Below are positions 1 to 7,072 of a stretch of DNA of 8,201 nt, one piece after another. Under the pieces are notes generated by a model, which saw nothing but the letters and a program-made list of their open reading frames with translations, made no database searches and had not been told where the DNA came from. The DNA comes from Eubacteriales Family XIII. Incertae Sedis bacterium (lineage in GTDB: Bacteria > Bacillota > Clostridia > Peptostreptococcales > Anaerovoracaceae), in assembly GCA_031281765.1 (NCBI GenBank), contig JAITEX010000165.1, positions 1 to 8,201 of the forward strand, written 5' to 3'. The position numbers were made by a program, and so were the translations under genes. Numbering within the stretch: position 1 is the first letter of the stretch; every line of letters begins with the position of its first letter.

Positions 1-1
1 C

Positions 2-2821
2 GGAGAAGCGGTCGATATAAGCGAGTGGCCGTATAGCATACGTTATTTTAAAAGCGGCGATCCCAATTATTCCGCTGATGGTATCGTCCATGGCGGTTCG
101 GGTACAACAACCACACTCAATATAGCAGAGGCGAAATCCTTTGATTTCTCCTTCAATAACAGCAAGCGTCTGCCGCCGGGCTACTCGGTGCTGTTACATG
201 GCACGATTGCCGCCCCGGCGACGGCGTCATCCTCGGATATTGGCAAGACGGCCTACAATTCCTTTGCCGTCAATACAAAATATTATCCGACCGCTACCGG
301 CGGCACAGGGGTGGAAGCGGGCGCCTGGGAACCTAAAGAGCAGACCTTCGTATTGGCCGAAGCCAATAACGCGCGGATAACGAACAGCTCGGGCGTTATC
401 TTTAAGGACAAGGACGCAAACAATACCTATGCGTCGGGCAGTGACGCGGCCTACGCGGGCGTAAATGTGACGCTTTTCCGTACGGACGCTGCGGGAACCC
501 ATATCGAGGGTGTGGAATATCACGAAGTAACGGATGCGGACGGACGCTTTGCGTTTGACCATTTGCCCGGCGGGTATTATACGATACGGGTGTCGCTGCC
601 GACGGGCGCGCCGACGGGCGCCTCTTATAGTTTCGCGACCCGCGGCGCGGACGATTCGGCAACGGCTTCACACATAGACCCTCTTACGGGCGAGAGCGGC
701 GTGATACAGCTTAACTCGGGCGAAACCTTACACAAGACGTTTAATGCGGGCATTCGGGCGACGGCCGCGTATACGGTAGAGTTCCGCGAAAACAGCGCGG
801 ACGGCGCCCTTGTATCCTCCGTGTCGGGGACCAAGACCGTCGACGGGACTTCCGTGACAATTATACCGGGTACGACAACCGGATATGGTCCGCCCGCGAA
901 CTACCATATCAAAGCCGGTACGGACACGCAGAGAACCTATACGCCGACATTTGACGATCTAACCGAGACGCTTGTATTTGTGGTAGCGGGCGACCTGTTC
1001 ACGCTGAGTTACGACTTAAACACGGCCGATGAGCTCGCCGTCAGGAATGACGGCGCCGCGTCCGAAACCGTGGCGTATAACGCGGCCATTTCTTCCGCGG
1101 CGAACTACGCTTCAAACAGCGTCGGAGGAAGTACCGCGCCGATAAGGACAGGCTATACTTTCGGCGGCTGGTATCTCGACGCGGCTACGACGCAGGCGGT
1201 CGGCAGCGCGCCAATGCCCGCCGAGGCAACGGCCATATACGCAAAGTGGGACGCGCGGCCGGTGACCGTGGAATACAATGTCAACGGCGGCATAGAAGAA
1301 ATAGACGATGTGGAGGGAACCTATGGACAGGTTCTGTCGCCAGCGCCGGCCAATCCGACGAAGGCGGGCTATACCTTCGCGGGCTGGTATTCAGATTCGG
1401 ATAAGACCGATAGCTTTACGCACGGCGAAACGCTGCTGACAACGGCAAACAATGTAGTGGACTATGAGACGCCATCAATAGCGACGGGCAACGCCACGCT
1501 CACGCTCTACGCGAAGTGGGACGCTAACACCTATACGATCAGTTATGATAAAGGCAGTAATAGGGCGAGTGGTTCAATGGATAGCGTGCCGGCTTTGTTC
1601 GACGGCGATCTGACGCTTGCGCCAAACGCATTTACTTACGCGGGCTATACGTTCAGCGGATGGGATGCCGCTTATGATGAAAGGGTATCGGGAGAAGGCT
1701 CCGGCGCGAACTATCAGGACTTCGACGGGAAGGCGGACTTTACGGACAAAAACAGCTTCCTGCCGTGGAATATCGCGGCGAATGTACAATTGAAAGCGTT
1801 GTGGACAGCCGGCAACAATACACCCTATACGGTGGAACATTATCTCGTCAGCAGCGCCGGGACCGTAAAGGAAGATACCGACACGCTGACCGGCAGGACC
1901 GATACGCTTGCGACAGCCGTTCCGCGAAATTATACGGGCTATACGCTGAATGCGTCGCATAGCCAGGCGGTTTCGGCCGGGATTATCGACGGTGCGGGCA
2001 GGCTTGTGTTAAGGCTCTATTATGAGATAAACGTCTATACGGTGACGTTTACGGACGGTAGCGACAAAACGCTTGATACGCAGGCGGTCGAATATGGCGA
2101 AGACGCGACGGCGCCGCAAGATCCGAGCCGGGATGGTTTTACCTTCGATGGTTGGGACAAGGAATTTGCGAACATTACCGCGGACCTGACGGTTGCGGCA
2201 ACATGGCGGGAACGGGCGGCAGCCACGCCGCCGAATGCGCCGGTGGCGCAGACGCCGACCGAATCCACGGATGAACCGGGAGGAAACACGCCGACAGCAC
2301 CCGCGGGTGAACCGGGGAGAGAAACGCCGGCCGGACCCGCGGATGAATCGGGTGGAGATACGCCGACAGGACCCGCGGACAAACCCACGTCGCCGTCAAC
2401 GGGTACCCTTACCGACGGACCGAATCCTCCGACTTCAAACGGCGGCACAAGCGTAGGCATCGACAATCAGTCTGTTCCGACAACAAGCCCCGATAGCACG
2501 AGCGCGGCAAGTCTGGTATTCTCGGCGTTCGCTTTCGTCAATGCTATCCTGCTTGCGGCCGGCGCGCTTATGCGTCGCAAACGTGGGGATGAAACGGATA
2601 AACGCAAAGGCCGCGGCCTCTTACAAGCGTTCGCTCTTATAACGGGCATAGCGACGCCGGTCATATGGTTCGCTCTGGATTGGCCGTTTACGAACCTGAC
2701 GTTCGCAAACCAGTGGTCGCCTTACGTGGCCGCGGCATTTGTCGCCAACGTGGGACTGACGCTCGCATATAATTTCAGGAAAGGCGGGCGTGTGGTAAAG
2801 ACCGCGGATGAAGCAAAATAG
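2..2821 (+). CDS. Large InlB-repeat surface protein, 5' end cut off by the window
   Basis: The frame is open from base 2 to a TAG at 2819-2821, so at least 939 residues are present and the true start lies to the left. The GTG at 188 sits inside open coding sequence and is not the start. Modules in order: an adhesin-like N-terminal stretch (to about 385); an SdrD-B/Cna-B-like beta domain (389-607) with DKDANN and a DADGRFAFDHLPGGYYTIRV-type core; a second beta-rich domain (about 770-1000); three InlB B-repeat (Listeria-Bacteroides, Flg_new) units at 998-1255, 1256-1525 and 1526-1810, showing GYTFxGW and, in the first two, YAKWDA ends; a MucBP-like unit beginning YTVEHYL (1814-2026); a fourth, shorter InlB-like unit (2027-2212); a Pro/Thr/Gly stalk; and three hydrophobic segments (2504-2572, 2618-2683, 2717-2776). 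No LPXTG signal is seen. Family knowledge suggests an adhesin or cell-surface binding protein; the ligand is unknown. The next gene starts 28 bp later, so the two are probably co-transcribed. Confidence 0.85.
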   Translation, partial: GEAVDISEWPYSIRYFKSGDPNYSADGIVHGGSGTTTTLNIAEAKSFDFSFNNSKRLPPGYSVLLHGTIAAPATASSSDIGKTAYNSFAVNTKYYPTATGGTGVEAGAWEPKEQTFVLAEANNARITNSSGVIFKDKDANNTYASGSDAAYAGVNVTLFRTDAAGTHIEGVEYHEVTDADGRFAFDHLPGGYYTIRVSLPTGAPTGASYSFATRGADDSATASHIDPLTGESGVIQLNSGETLHKTFNAGIRATAAYTVEFRENSADGALVSSVSGTKTVDGTSVTIIPGTTTGYGPPANYHIKAGTDTQRTYTPTFDDLTETLVFVVAGDLFTLSYDLNTADELAVRNDGAASETVAYNAAISSAANYASNSVGGSTAPIRTGYTFGGWYLDAATTQAVGSAPMPAEATAIYAKWDARPVTVEYNVNGGIEEIDDVEGTYGQVLSPAPANPTKAGYTFAGWYSDSDKTDSFTHGETLLTTANNVVDYETPSIATGNATLTLYAKWDANTYTISYDKGSNRASGSMDSVPALFDGDLTLAPNAFTYAGYTFSGWDAAYDERVSGEGSGANYQDFDGKADFTDKNSFLPWNIAANVQLKALWTAGNNTPYTVEHYLVSSAGTVKEDTDTLTGRTDTLATAVPRNYTGYTLNASHSQAVSAGIIDGAGRLVLRLYYEINVYTVTFTDGSDKTLDTQAVEYGEDATAPQDPSRDGFTFDGWDKEFANITADLTVAATWRERAAATPPNAPVAQTPTESTDEPGGNTPTAPAGEPGRETPAGPADESGGDTPTGPADKPTSPSTGTLTDGPNPPTSNGGTSVGIDNQSVPTTSPDSTSAASLVFSAFAFVNAILLAAGALMRRKRGDETDKRKGRGLLQAFALITGIATPVIWFALDWPFTNLTFANQWSPYVAAAFVANVGLTLAYNFRKGGRVVKTADEAK
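2270..2377 (+). repeat. Three tandem 36-bp units encoding a 12-residue Pro/Gly/Thr stalk
   Basis: Three consecutive in-frame units begin at 2270, 2306 and 2342. They read DEPGGNTPTAPA, GEPGRETPAGPA and DESGGDTPTGPA; a degenerate fourth starts DKPTSP. The units lie between the last InlB-like repeat and the first membrane span, where an extended, wall-crossing stalk is expected. The copies have diverged at several bases, so the array is not a recent expansion. Confidence 0.85.
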
Positions 2822-2849
2822 CCCCATCCGCGCAAGCTGAGAAAGCCTC

Positions 2850-3899
2850 ATGAAAGATACTATGCAGGTAAAAAACAAAAAACTTACGAACGATGACCTG
2901 GAACGCCTCGCCTCCGAAGCGATACACGGAAGCGGCGCGGCGTTCGAGGTGATTTACGAAGCCAAACGCCGCGAGCTTTATTCGACGGCATTGAGGCTGC
3001 TCGAATCGCCAGAGGACGCGGAGGACGCGGTTCAGGAAACGCTCTTAGATGTGTTTCAGCGGATAAACAAGCTCAAGTATCCGCGCGCGTTAAACGTCTG
3101 GCTTTACAAAATACTGTATCAGAAGTGTACGGATGTCATCCGGAAGAGGCAACGGCGCCGCAAAATTGATACGGCGTTGACGGACGATGACGTCGCGGAT
3201 ATGATTCCCGACGAAGACCGCGACTATATACCTGAGAAACATGCGGAAAACGGCGAGATAAGCGAGATGCTCCGCGAGGCTATAGGCGCGCTTCCGAAAA
3301 AGTCGCGGGAGGCGTTCATATTGTATTATTTGAATGACATGAAGTATAGTGAGATTGCGGAGACGACGGGTACGAGCGTAAAGACCGTATCGACGAACCT
3401 GATACGCGCAAAACGAAAGCTGCGCTCGCGGCTTTCGATTGCGAACGCGGGCTTTAAAGGCGCGTTCGTGGCCAAGTTCTCGGCCGGGATTCAGGGGATT
3501 GCGGTCAAGGTGGGTATCGGCGCGGTGGGCGCGTTGTGCGCGGCGGGTGTTTCGTGGTACGCGCTTGCGGAAGAACCCCTGCCGCCGCCCGAACCGGCGA
3601 GTTTTCATATAGCGCTTTCGGGAGATGATTGCGAATGCGGCCATATAAACCCAAAGAGCTTGGCGCTCAAGGGGATAAGAAGCGGCGATGTCGTTTCCGA
3701 ATGGGAGGTTGCGGACGCTTCGGGAGACACGGTATTTGCCGGCGGCCTTGCCGAAACGACGGCCTATATATCGAACCTTGAGACCAAAGGACAGAATGGC
3801 ACATATCTGCTGCGTTGCGTGATTACGGATAAGTATGGCTATGAATACGGGGTATCACGCGAAATCGTTATCGGCGACTACAAAGGGGACGCCGACTAA
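2850..3899 (+). CDS. Membrane-tethered ECF-type sigma factor with an extracytoplasmic C-terminal domain
   Basis: A 349-residue protein of three parts. Residues about 32-104 are sigma-70 region 2 (EDAEDAVQETLLDVFQ, then WLYKILYQKCTDVIRKR). Residues about 138-196 are region 4, with ALPKKSREAFILYYLNDM and a helix-turn-helix (YSEIAETTGTSVKTVSTNL) ending in a basic RAKRKLRSRL. A hydrophobic stretch follows (about 217-240, IAVKVGIGAVGALCAAGVSW). The basic residues before it and the acidic, proline-rich EEPLPPPEP after it predict N-in/C-out topology. Residues 250-349 form a small beta-rich, Ig/PKD-like domain (GTYLLRCVITDKYGYEYG) with three cysteines (C261, C263, C323). Typical ECF factors are about 160-200 residues, so the second half is an addition. 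No anti-sigma gene is adjacent. Start: ATG 2850 has a weak GAGAAAG 5' of it; ATG 2862 is an alternative. The sigma call is firm; the role of the tail is inference. Confidence 0.9.
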   Translation: MKDTMQVKNKKLTNDDLERLASEAIHGSGAAFEVIYEAKRRELYSTALRLLESPEDAEDAVQETLLDVFQRINKLKYPRALNVWLYKILYQKCTDVIRKRQRRRKIDTALTDDDVADMIPDEDRDYIPEKHAENGEISEMLREAIGALPKKSREAFILYYLNDMKYSEIAETTGTSVKTVSTNLIRAKRKLRSRLSIANAGFKGAFVAKFSAGIQGIAVKVGIGAVGALCAAGVSWYALAEEPLPPPEPASFHIALSGDDCECGHINPKSLALKGIRSGDVVSEWEVADASGDTVFAGGLAETTAYISNLETKGQNGTYLLRCVITDKYGYEYGVSREIVIGDYKGDAD

Positions 3900-3978
3900 A
3901 GCGTTGCTTTTTATAGGGATTTTTCGCATTATAGAGCAATATTGCGCGGCGAAGCAATAAGGCCAATTTCGCGTACAG

Positions 3979-4007
3979 TTGCGGGCGTCAGGTGATTCAT
4001 ATATAAT
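3979..4007 (+). promoter_or_regulatory. Probable sigma-A promoter for greA
   Basis: TTGCGG (3979-3984) and a perfect TATAAT (4002-4007) are separated by 17 bp, the optimal spacing. Transcription would begin near 4014, giving a leader of about 70 nt before greA. It lies in the 185-bp gap after the sigma-factor gene, consistent with greA starting a new transcription unit. No good intrinsic terminator was seen for the gene upstream. Confidence 0.7.
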
Positions 4008-4020
4008 GTAGCTTACATTA
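4004..4020. promoter_or_regulatory. Operator-like inverted repeat over the greA -10 box and start site
   Basis: TAATGTA (4004-4010) and TACATTA (4014-4020) are perfect 7-bp inverted arms with a 3-bp GCT centre. The dyad covers most of the TATAAT box and the predicted start point, a classical position for a repressor site. The size fits a dimeric helix-turn-helix regulator. No regulator gene is in the window, so the binding protein is unknown, and an AT-rich dyad could be chance. Confidence 0.4.
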
Positions 4021-4045
4021 ATTTCAGTATGCAGCACCCATGAGT

Positions 4046-4069
4046 GCCGGATAAGCGTGTGCTTCCGGC
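4046..4069 (+). promoter_or_regulatory. Leader hairpin just upstream of the greA ribosome binding site
   Basis: GCCGGA (4046-4051) pairs with TCCGGC (4064-4069), and AGC (4054-4056) with GCT (4061-4063), giving a nine-pair stem with a 2-nt bulge and a GTGT loop. It ends a few bases before the GAGAGG Shine-Dalgarno (4074-4079). A smaller hairpin, GCAC (4034-4037) with GTGC (4044-4047), shares bases 4046-4047, so the two compete. No U-tract follows, so it is not a terminator. It may tune translation or protect the 5' end. Confidence 0.4.
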
Positions 4070-4084
4070 GGAAGAGAGGCAACA

Positions 4085-4564
4085 ATGAGCGAAGAAATAC
4101 TGTTGACACAGGAAGGATATGACGCGAAAATCGCGGAACTCGATGAGTTAGTCACCACGAAACGTTCCGAGATTGCGGAACGGCTGAAAGAAGCCATCTC
4201 CTACGGCGATATTTCCGAGAATTCCGAATACGACGCCGCGAAAAACGAGCAGGCGGAACTCGAGGATAAAATCGCGAAAATCGAGAATATTATTAAAAAC
4301 GCGAAAATCATCGACGGAAAGGCCGTAAAAGGCGATCGCGTAAACCTCGGTGTCAAAGTGAAAGTTCGCAATTCCAAGACGAAGGAAGAAAACGTCTATA
4401 TTATCGTCGGTTCGGCCGAAGCCGACCCGCTCGAAGGAAAGTTATCGAACGAAAGCCCCGTGGGAAAAGCCTTGCTCGGTGCTAAAGTCAAAGAAAAAGT
4501 AGCGGTGAAAGTGCCCGACGGCGAAATAAAATATGAAATCCTGTCCATCGGCAAGAGCAAGTAA
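4085..4564 (+). CDS. greA: Transcription elongation factor GreA
   Basis: GreA binds the secondary channel of RNA polymerase and stimulates cleavage of the 3' RNA end in backtracked complexes, rescuing stalled elongation. The 159-residue length matches the family. The N-terminal coiled-coil hairpin (about residues 8-75) carries the signature YGDISENSEYDAAKNEQ, with tip acids D42 and E45 in the positions that hold the catalytic magnesium. The C-terminal half is the FKBP-like domain (VGSAEADPLEGKLSNESPVGKALLG), which contacts polymerase. ATG 4085 is preceded by GAGAGG at a 5-nt spacing. lysS follows after 67 bp with no terminator, a pairing common in Bacillota. Lysine codons are mostly AAA (17 AAA, 6 AAG by my count), unlike lysS. 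Confidence 0.97.
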   Translation: MSEEILLTQEGYDAKIAELDELVTTKRSEIAERLKEAISYGDISENSEYDAAKNEQAELEDKIAKIENIIKNAKIIDGKAVKGDRVNLGVKVKVRNSKTKEENVYIIVGSAEADPLEGKLSNESPVGKALLGAKVKEKVAVKVPDGEIKYEILSIGKSK

Positions 4565-4631
4565 TATCGATTGATACCCTGGCGTCTACGGTAAACGTGC
4601 CGCGCGGGGCATAAGAGACGGAGGCGGAATC

Positions 4632-6164
4632 ATGTCAGACGAAAACAGAACAGCGGCCGAAGTAGCGGCCGGCGAGCAAGAACAAGAAGAAATATCCGCG
4701 GAACAGCTGAACGAGCTGCGCCTCGTCCGGCGCGAGAAGCTGAAGAAGCTGCAGGACGCGGGACGCAATCCCTTCCTTCAGGAGACGTGGAACGTCACGG
4801 ATTACAGCGCGGACATCAAAGAAGCATTCAGCGAGGACGAGGAAAAACAGGTTTCCGCGGCCGGCCGCATTATGGCGTTTCGCCATATGGGCAAGGCCTC
4901 GTTCGTTGACATTCAGGACAAGCAGGGCCGCATTCAGCTCTACGTGCGCCAGGATGTCATTACGCCCGAAGAGTACGAAATATTCCTCACCTATGACATC
5001 GGCGACATCGTCGGCGTGGAGGGCAGCGTGTTCCGTACGCGCCACGGCGAAATTTCTGTGCGCGTCAGCCGCATCGTGTTATTGACAAAGAGCATCCAGA
5101 TACTGCCGAACAAGCGGCAGGGATTGAAGGACACGGAGCTGCGCTATCGCCAGCGCTATGTCGACCTTATCATGAACCCCGAGGTGCGTGACCTCTTTGT
5201 GAAGCGCGCGGCCATCATAAAGGAAATCAAGCGCTATCTTGAGGAGGACGAGGACTTCCTTGAAGTCGATACGCCCATCCTTACGATAATAGCGGGGGGC
5301 GCGAACGCGCGGCCTTTCGTGACGCATCACAACACGCTTGACATAGATATGAACCTGCGCATCTCGAATGAATTATTCCTGAAGCGGCTGACGGTCGGCG
5401 GGTTTGACCGCGTCTACGAGATGGGAAAGATGTTCCGCAATGAGGGCATGGACCGCAACCACAATCCCGAGTTTACGTCGATGGAGCTTTATCAGGCCTA
5501 CGGCAATATGGAAACGGTCATGCGGCTGACGGAGAACGTGGTGTCGCGCGCGGCGCAGGCGGCGAACGGCAGCATGGTGATAGAGTATCAGGGCAAGACG
5601 TTCGACTTGACCCCGCCGTGGGAACGGCTTTCGATGCAGGATGCGGTGAAGAAGTGGGTCGGCGTCGATTTTGACAAGATACAGACCGACGAGGAAGCGC
5701 GCGAAATCGCGAAGAAATACCATCTCGAGGACTGGCAGGACATCACGCGCGGCCTCGTGATAGCGGAGCTGTTCGAGGAATATTGCGAGGAATATCTCGA
5801 GGGGCCGATATTTATCACGGGCCATCCCGTGGAAATCAGCCCGCTTGCGAAGCGCGACCCGGAGGACCCGCGCATTACGCGCCGGTTCGAGGCCTACGTG
5901 AACACGTGGGAGGTCGCGAACGGCTTCTCCGAACTGAACGACCCGATAGACCAATACCAACGGTTCAAGGAGCAGCAGGAGCAGCTTGAGTCCGGCGACG
6001 AGGAAGCGCATCCGATGGATGAGGACTTCGTGAATGCCCTCGAAGTCGGCCTGCCGCCGACGGGCGGCCTCGGCATCGGCATCGACCGCGTGATAATGCT
6101 CGTGACGGACGCGCCGTCCATCAGGGACGTGATACTCTTCCCGACGATGAAACCTCTTGAATGA
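4632..6164 (+). CDS. lysS: Lysyl-tRNA synthetase, class II
   Basis: Charges tRNA-Lys with lysine using ATP, in the cytoplasm. The 510 residues are slightly longer than usual because of an acidic N-terminal tail (about 22 residues rich in E and Q) ahead of the conserved LNELRLVRREKLKKLQDAGRNPF start. An OB-fold anticodon-binding domain follows (about residues 70-165, FRHMGKASFVDIQDKQGRIQ). The class II catalytic core has motif 1 around EVDTPIL (211-217) with GGANARPFVTHHN; motif 2 around FRNEGMDRNHNPEFTSMELY (268-287); and motif 3 GLPPTGGLGIGIDR (473-486). All the expected elements are intact. ATG 4632 has GGAGG at 4620-4624, 7 nt upstream. Its last 8 bases overlap the next gene. Lysine codons are mostly AAG (20 AAG, 4 AAA by my count). 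Confidence 0.98.
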   Translation: MSDENRTAAEVAAGEQEQEEISAEQLNELRLVRREKLKKLQDAGRNPFLQETWNVTDYSADIKEAFSEDEEKQVSAAGRIMAFRHMGKASFVDIQDKQGRIQLYVRQDVITPEEYEIFLTYDIGDIVGVEGSVFRTRHGEISVRVSRIVLLTKSIQILPNKRQGLKDTELRYRQRYVDLIMNPEVRDLFVKRAAIIKEIKRYLEEDEDFLEVDTPILTIIAGGANARPFVTHHNTLDIDMNLRISNELFLKRLTVGGFDRVYEMGKMFRNEGMDRNHNPEFTSMELYQAYGNMETVMRLTENVVSRAAQAANGSMVIEYQGKTFDLTPPWERLSMQDAVKKWVGVDFDKIQTDEEAREIAKKYHLEDWQDITRGLVIAELFEEYCEEYLEGPIFITGHPVEISPLAKRDPEDPRITRRFEAYVNTWEVANGFSELNDPIDQYQRFKEQQEQLESGDEEAHPMDEDFVNALEVGLPPTGGLGIGIDRVIMLVTDAPSIRDVILFPTMKPLE

Positions 6165-6984
6165 CAGTATAGACTGCGATAGGTTTATCGATACGGTGTT
6201 GGCGCAGGGCGCGGAGCGGTACCGCGATTTTGCGTGGCGGCGCACTGCGGACCCCTACGCTATCCTCGTGTCGGAAATCATGCTGCAGCAGACGCAGACA
6301 GCCCGCGTAGAACGCTATTTTGAGGAATGGATGCGGCGTTTTCCGACGGCCTGCGCTTTGGCGCGCGCCCGGGTTGCCGAGGTACTTGCGGCATGGGCGG
6401 GGCTTGGCTACAACCGCCGCGCGCTCGCGTTGAAACGCGCTGCCGAACAGGTCTGCGCGGAATATGCCGGCGTCCTGCCGGATTCCGGGGAAGCGCTTCT
6501 CTCGCTGCCCGGCATCGGCCCCGCAACGGCGGCGGCCCTGCTCGCGTTCGCCTATGATAAACCCGCCGTCTACCTCGAAACAAATGTCCGCTCGGTCCTG
6601 CTGCATGAATTTTTCCCGCAGGCGAAGGGCGTCACCGATAAAGAACTGCGCGTTCTGCTGTCCGGCATAACTGAGCGCGTTTCCGTCCTCGGCATCTCCG
6701 CGCGCGTGTGGAACTATGCGTTGCTCGATTATGGCGCGTACCTGAAAAAAGCGCTCCCCAATCCGGGCCGGCGCAGCAAACATCATAGCCGGCAGTCCGC
6801 GTATGAGGGCTCGCGCCGTCAAAAACGCGCCCGCTTGCTTGAAGCCGTCCTCGCTGCGCCAAACCAAACGACTGAAGCGCTCGCCCGTTCCCTCGGTTAC
6901 GACTTCGCGCTCACCGAAAGTATTCTTTCAGACCTCGCCGCCGAAGGGTTTCTGAGGCGAGACGGCGATACGTGGTCTGTGTAG
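6157..6984 (+). CDS. MutY-like HhH-GPD DNA glycosylase without iron-sulphur cluster
   Basis: A 275-residue base-excision-repair glycosylase. Residues 38-49 (LVSEIMLQQTQT) match the MutY signature and include E40, equivalent to catalytic Glu37 of E. coli MutY. The helix-hairpin-helix is LLSLPGIGPATAAALL (114-129). The following YLETNVRSVLLHEFF puts E141 where MutY has its catalytic Asp (LDGNV). Only three cysteines exist (C7, C66, C100), all outside the cluster loop, so there is no C-X6-C-X2-C-X5-C motif. The NUDIX-like domain that reads 8-oxoguanine is also absent; residues about 222-275 instead look like a small winged helix (LARSLGYDFALTESILSDLAAEGFL). Family knowledge includes clusterless MutY-like proteins with an ETN motif and an RRSKHHSRQSAYEGSRRQ-like basic segment, as here. 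Start TTG 6157 overlaps lysS by 8 bp without a clear Shine-Dalgarno; it places E40 close to the family norm. GTG 6196 is a less likely start. Adenine/8-oxoG specificity is not certain. Confidence 0.85.
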   Translation: MNDSIDCDRFIDTVLAQGAERYRDFAWRRTADPYAILVSEIMLQQTQTARVERYFEEWMRRFPTACALARARVAEVLAAWAGLGYNRRALALKRAAEQVCAEYAGVLPDSGEALLSLPGIGPATAAALLAFAYDKPAVYLETNVRSVLLHEFFPQAKGVTDKELRVLLSGITERVSVLGISARVWNYALLDYGAYLKKALPNPGRRSKHHSRQSAYEGSRRQKRARLLEAVLAAPNQTTEALARSLGYDFALTESILSDLAAEGFLRRDGDTWSV

Positions 6985-7037
6985 GCTCGCATAAGAATCA
7001 AACGCCTTGAAAGGTTTGTTGTCAATTTGCCAGCAAC

Positions 7038-7061
7038 AATCAATAATCAATAATCAATAAT
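7038..7061. repeat. Heptamer tandem repeat AATCAAT, about 3.4 copies
   Basis: Perfect AATCAAT units at 7038-7044, 7045-7051 and 7052-7058 are followed by a partial AAT. They lie in the AT-rich 168-bp gap between the glycosylase and the EF-G-like gene, about 12 bp upstream of the proposed -35 box. The function is unknown: an UP-like AT element, a binding array, or simple slippage are all possible. Confidence 0.8.
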
Positions 7062-7072
7062 TTGGATATGCC

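Noticed and set aside
188..190. GTG as the start of the surface protein
   Set aside because: The same frame is open all the way to base 2 with protein-like sequence, no Shine-Dalgarno is present, and adhesin-like sequence continues across this point.
3090..3644. 184-codon minus-strand frame inside the sigma-factor gene
   Set aside because: Shadow of the sigma gene, with an arginine-rich translation and no domain.
3936..3959. GCAATATTGC palindrome and overlapping TATTGC/GCAATA hairpin after the sigma gene, considered as a terminator
   Set aside because: The stems are short and AT-rich and no T-tract follows on the + strand.
4029..4054. Two four-codon frames (ATG 4029 and ATG 4040) in the greA leader
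   Set aside because: Too short and without ribosome binding sites; chance ATGs are expected.
5373..6245. 290-codon open frame on the minus strand
   Set aside because: It lies opposite intact lysS and the glycosylase start, has an arginine/histidine/leucine-rich composition typical of antisense in GC-rich DNA, and shows no recognisable domain.
7016..7039. TTGTTG/CAACAA stem after the glycosylase gene, considered as a terminator
   Set aside because: Six weak pairs, a long loop and no T-run after it.
7038..7061. Repeats as a CRISPR array or replication-origin boxes
   Set aside because: Units are 7 bp with no spacers and do not match the DnaA box.
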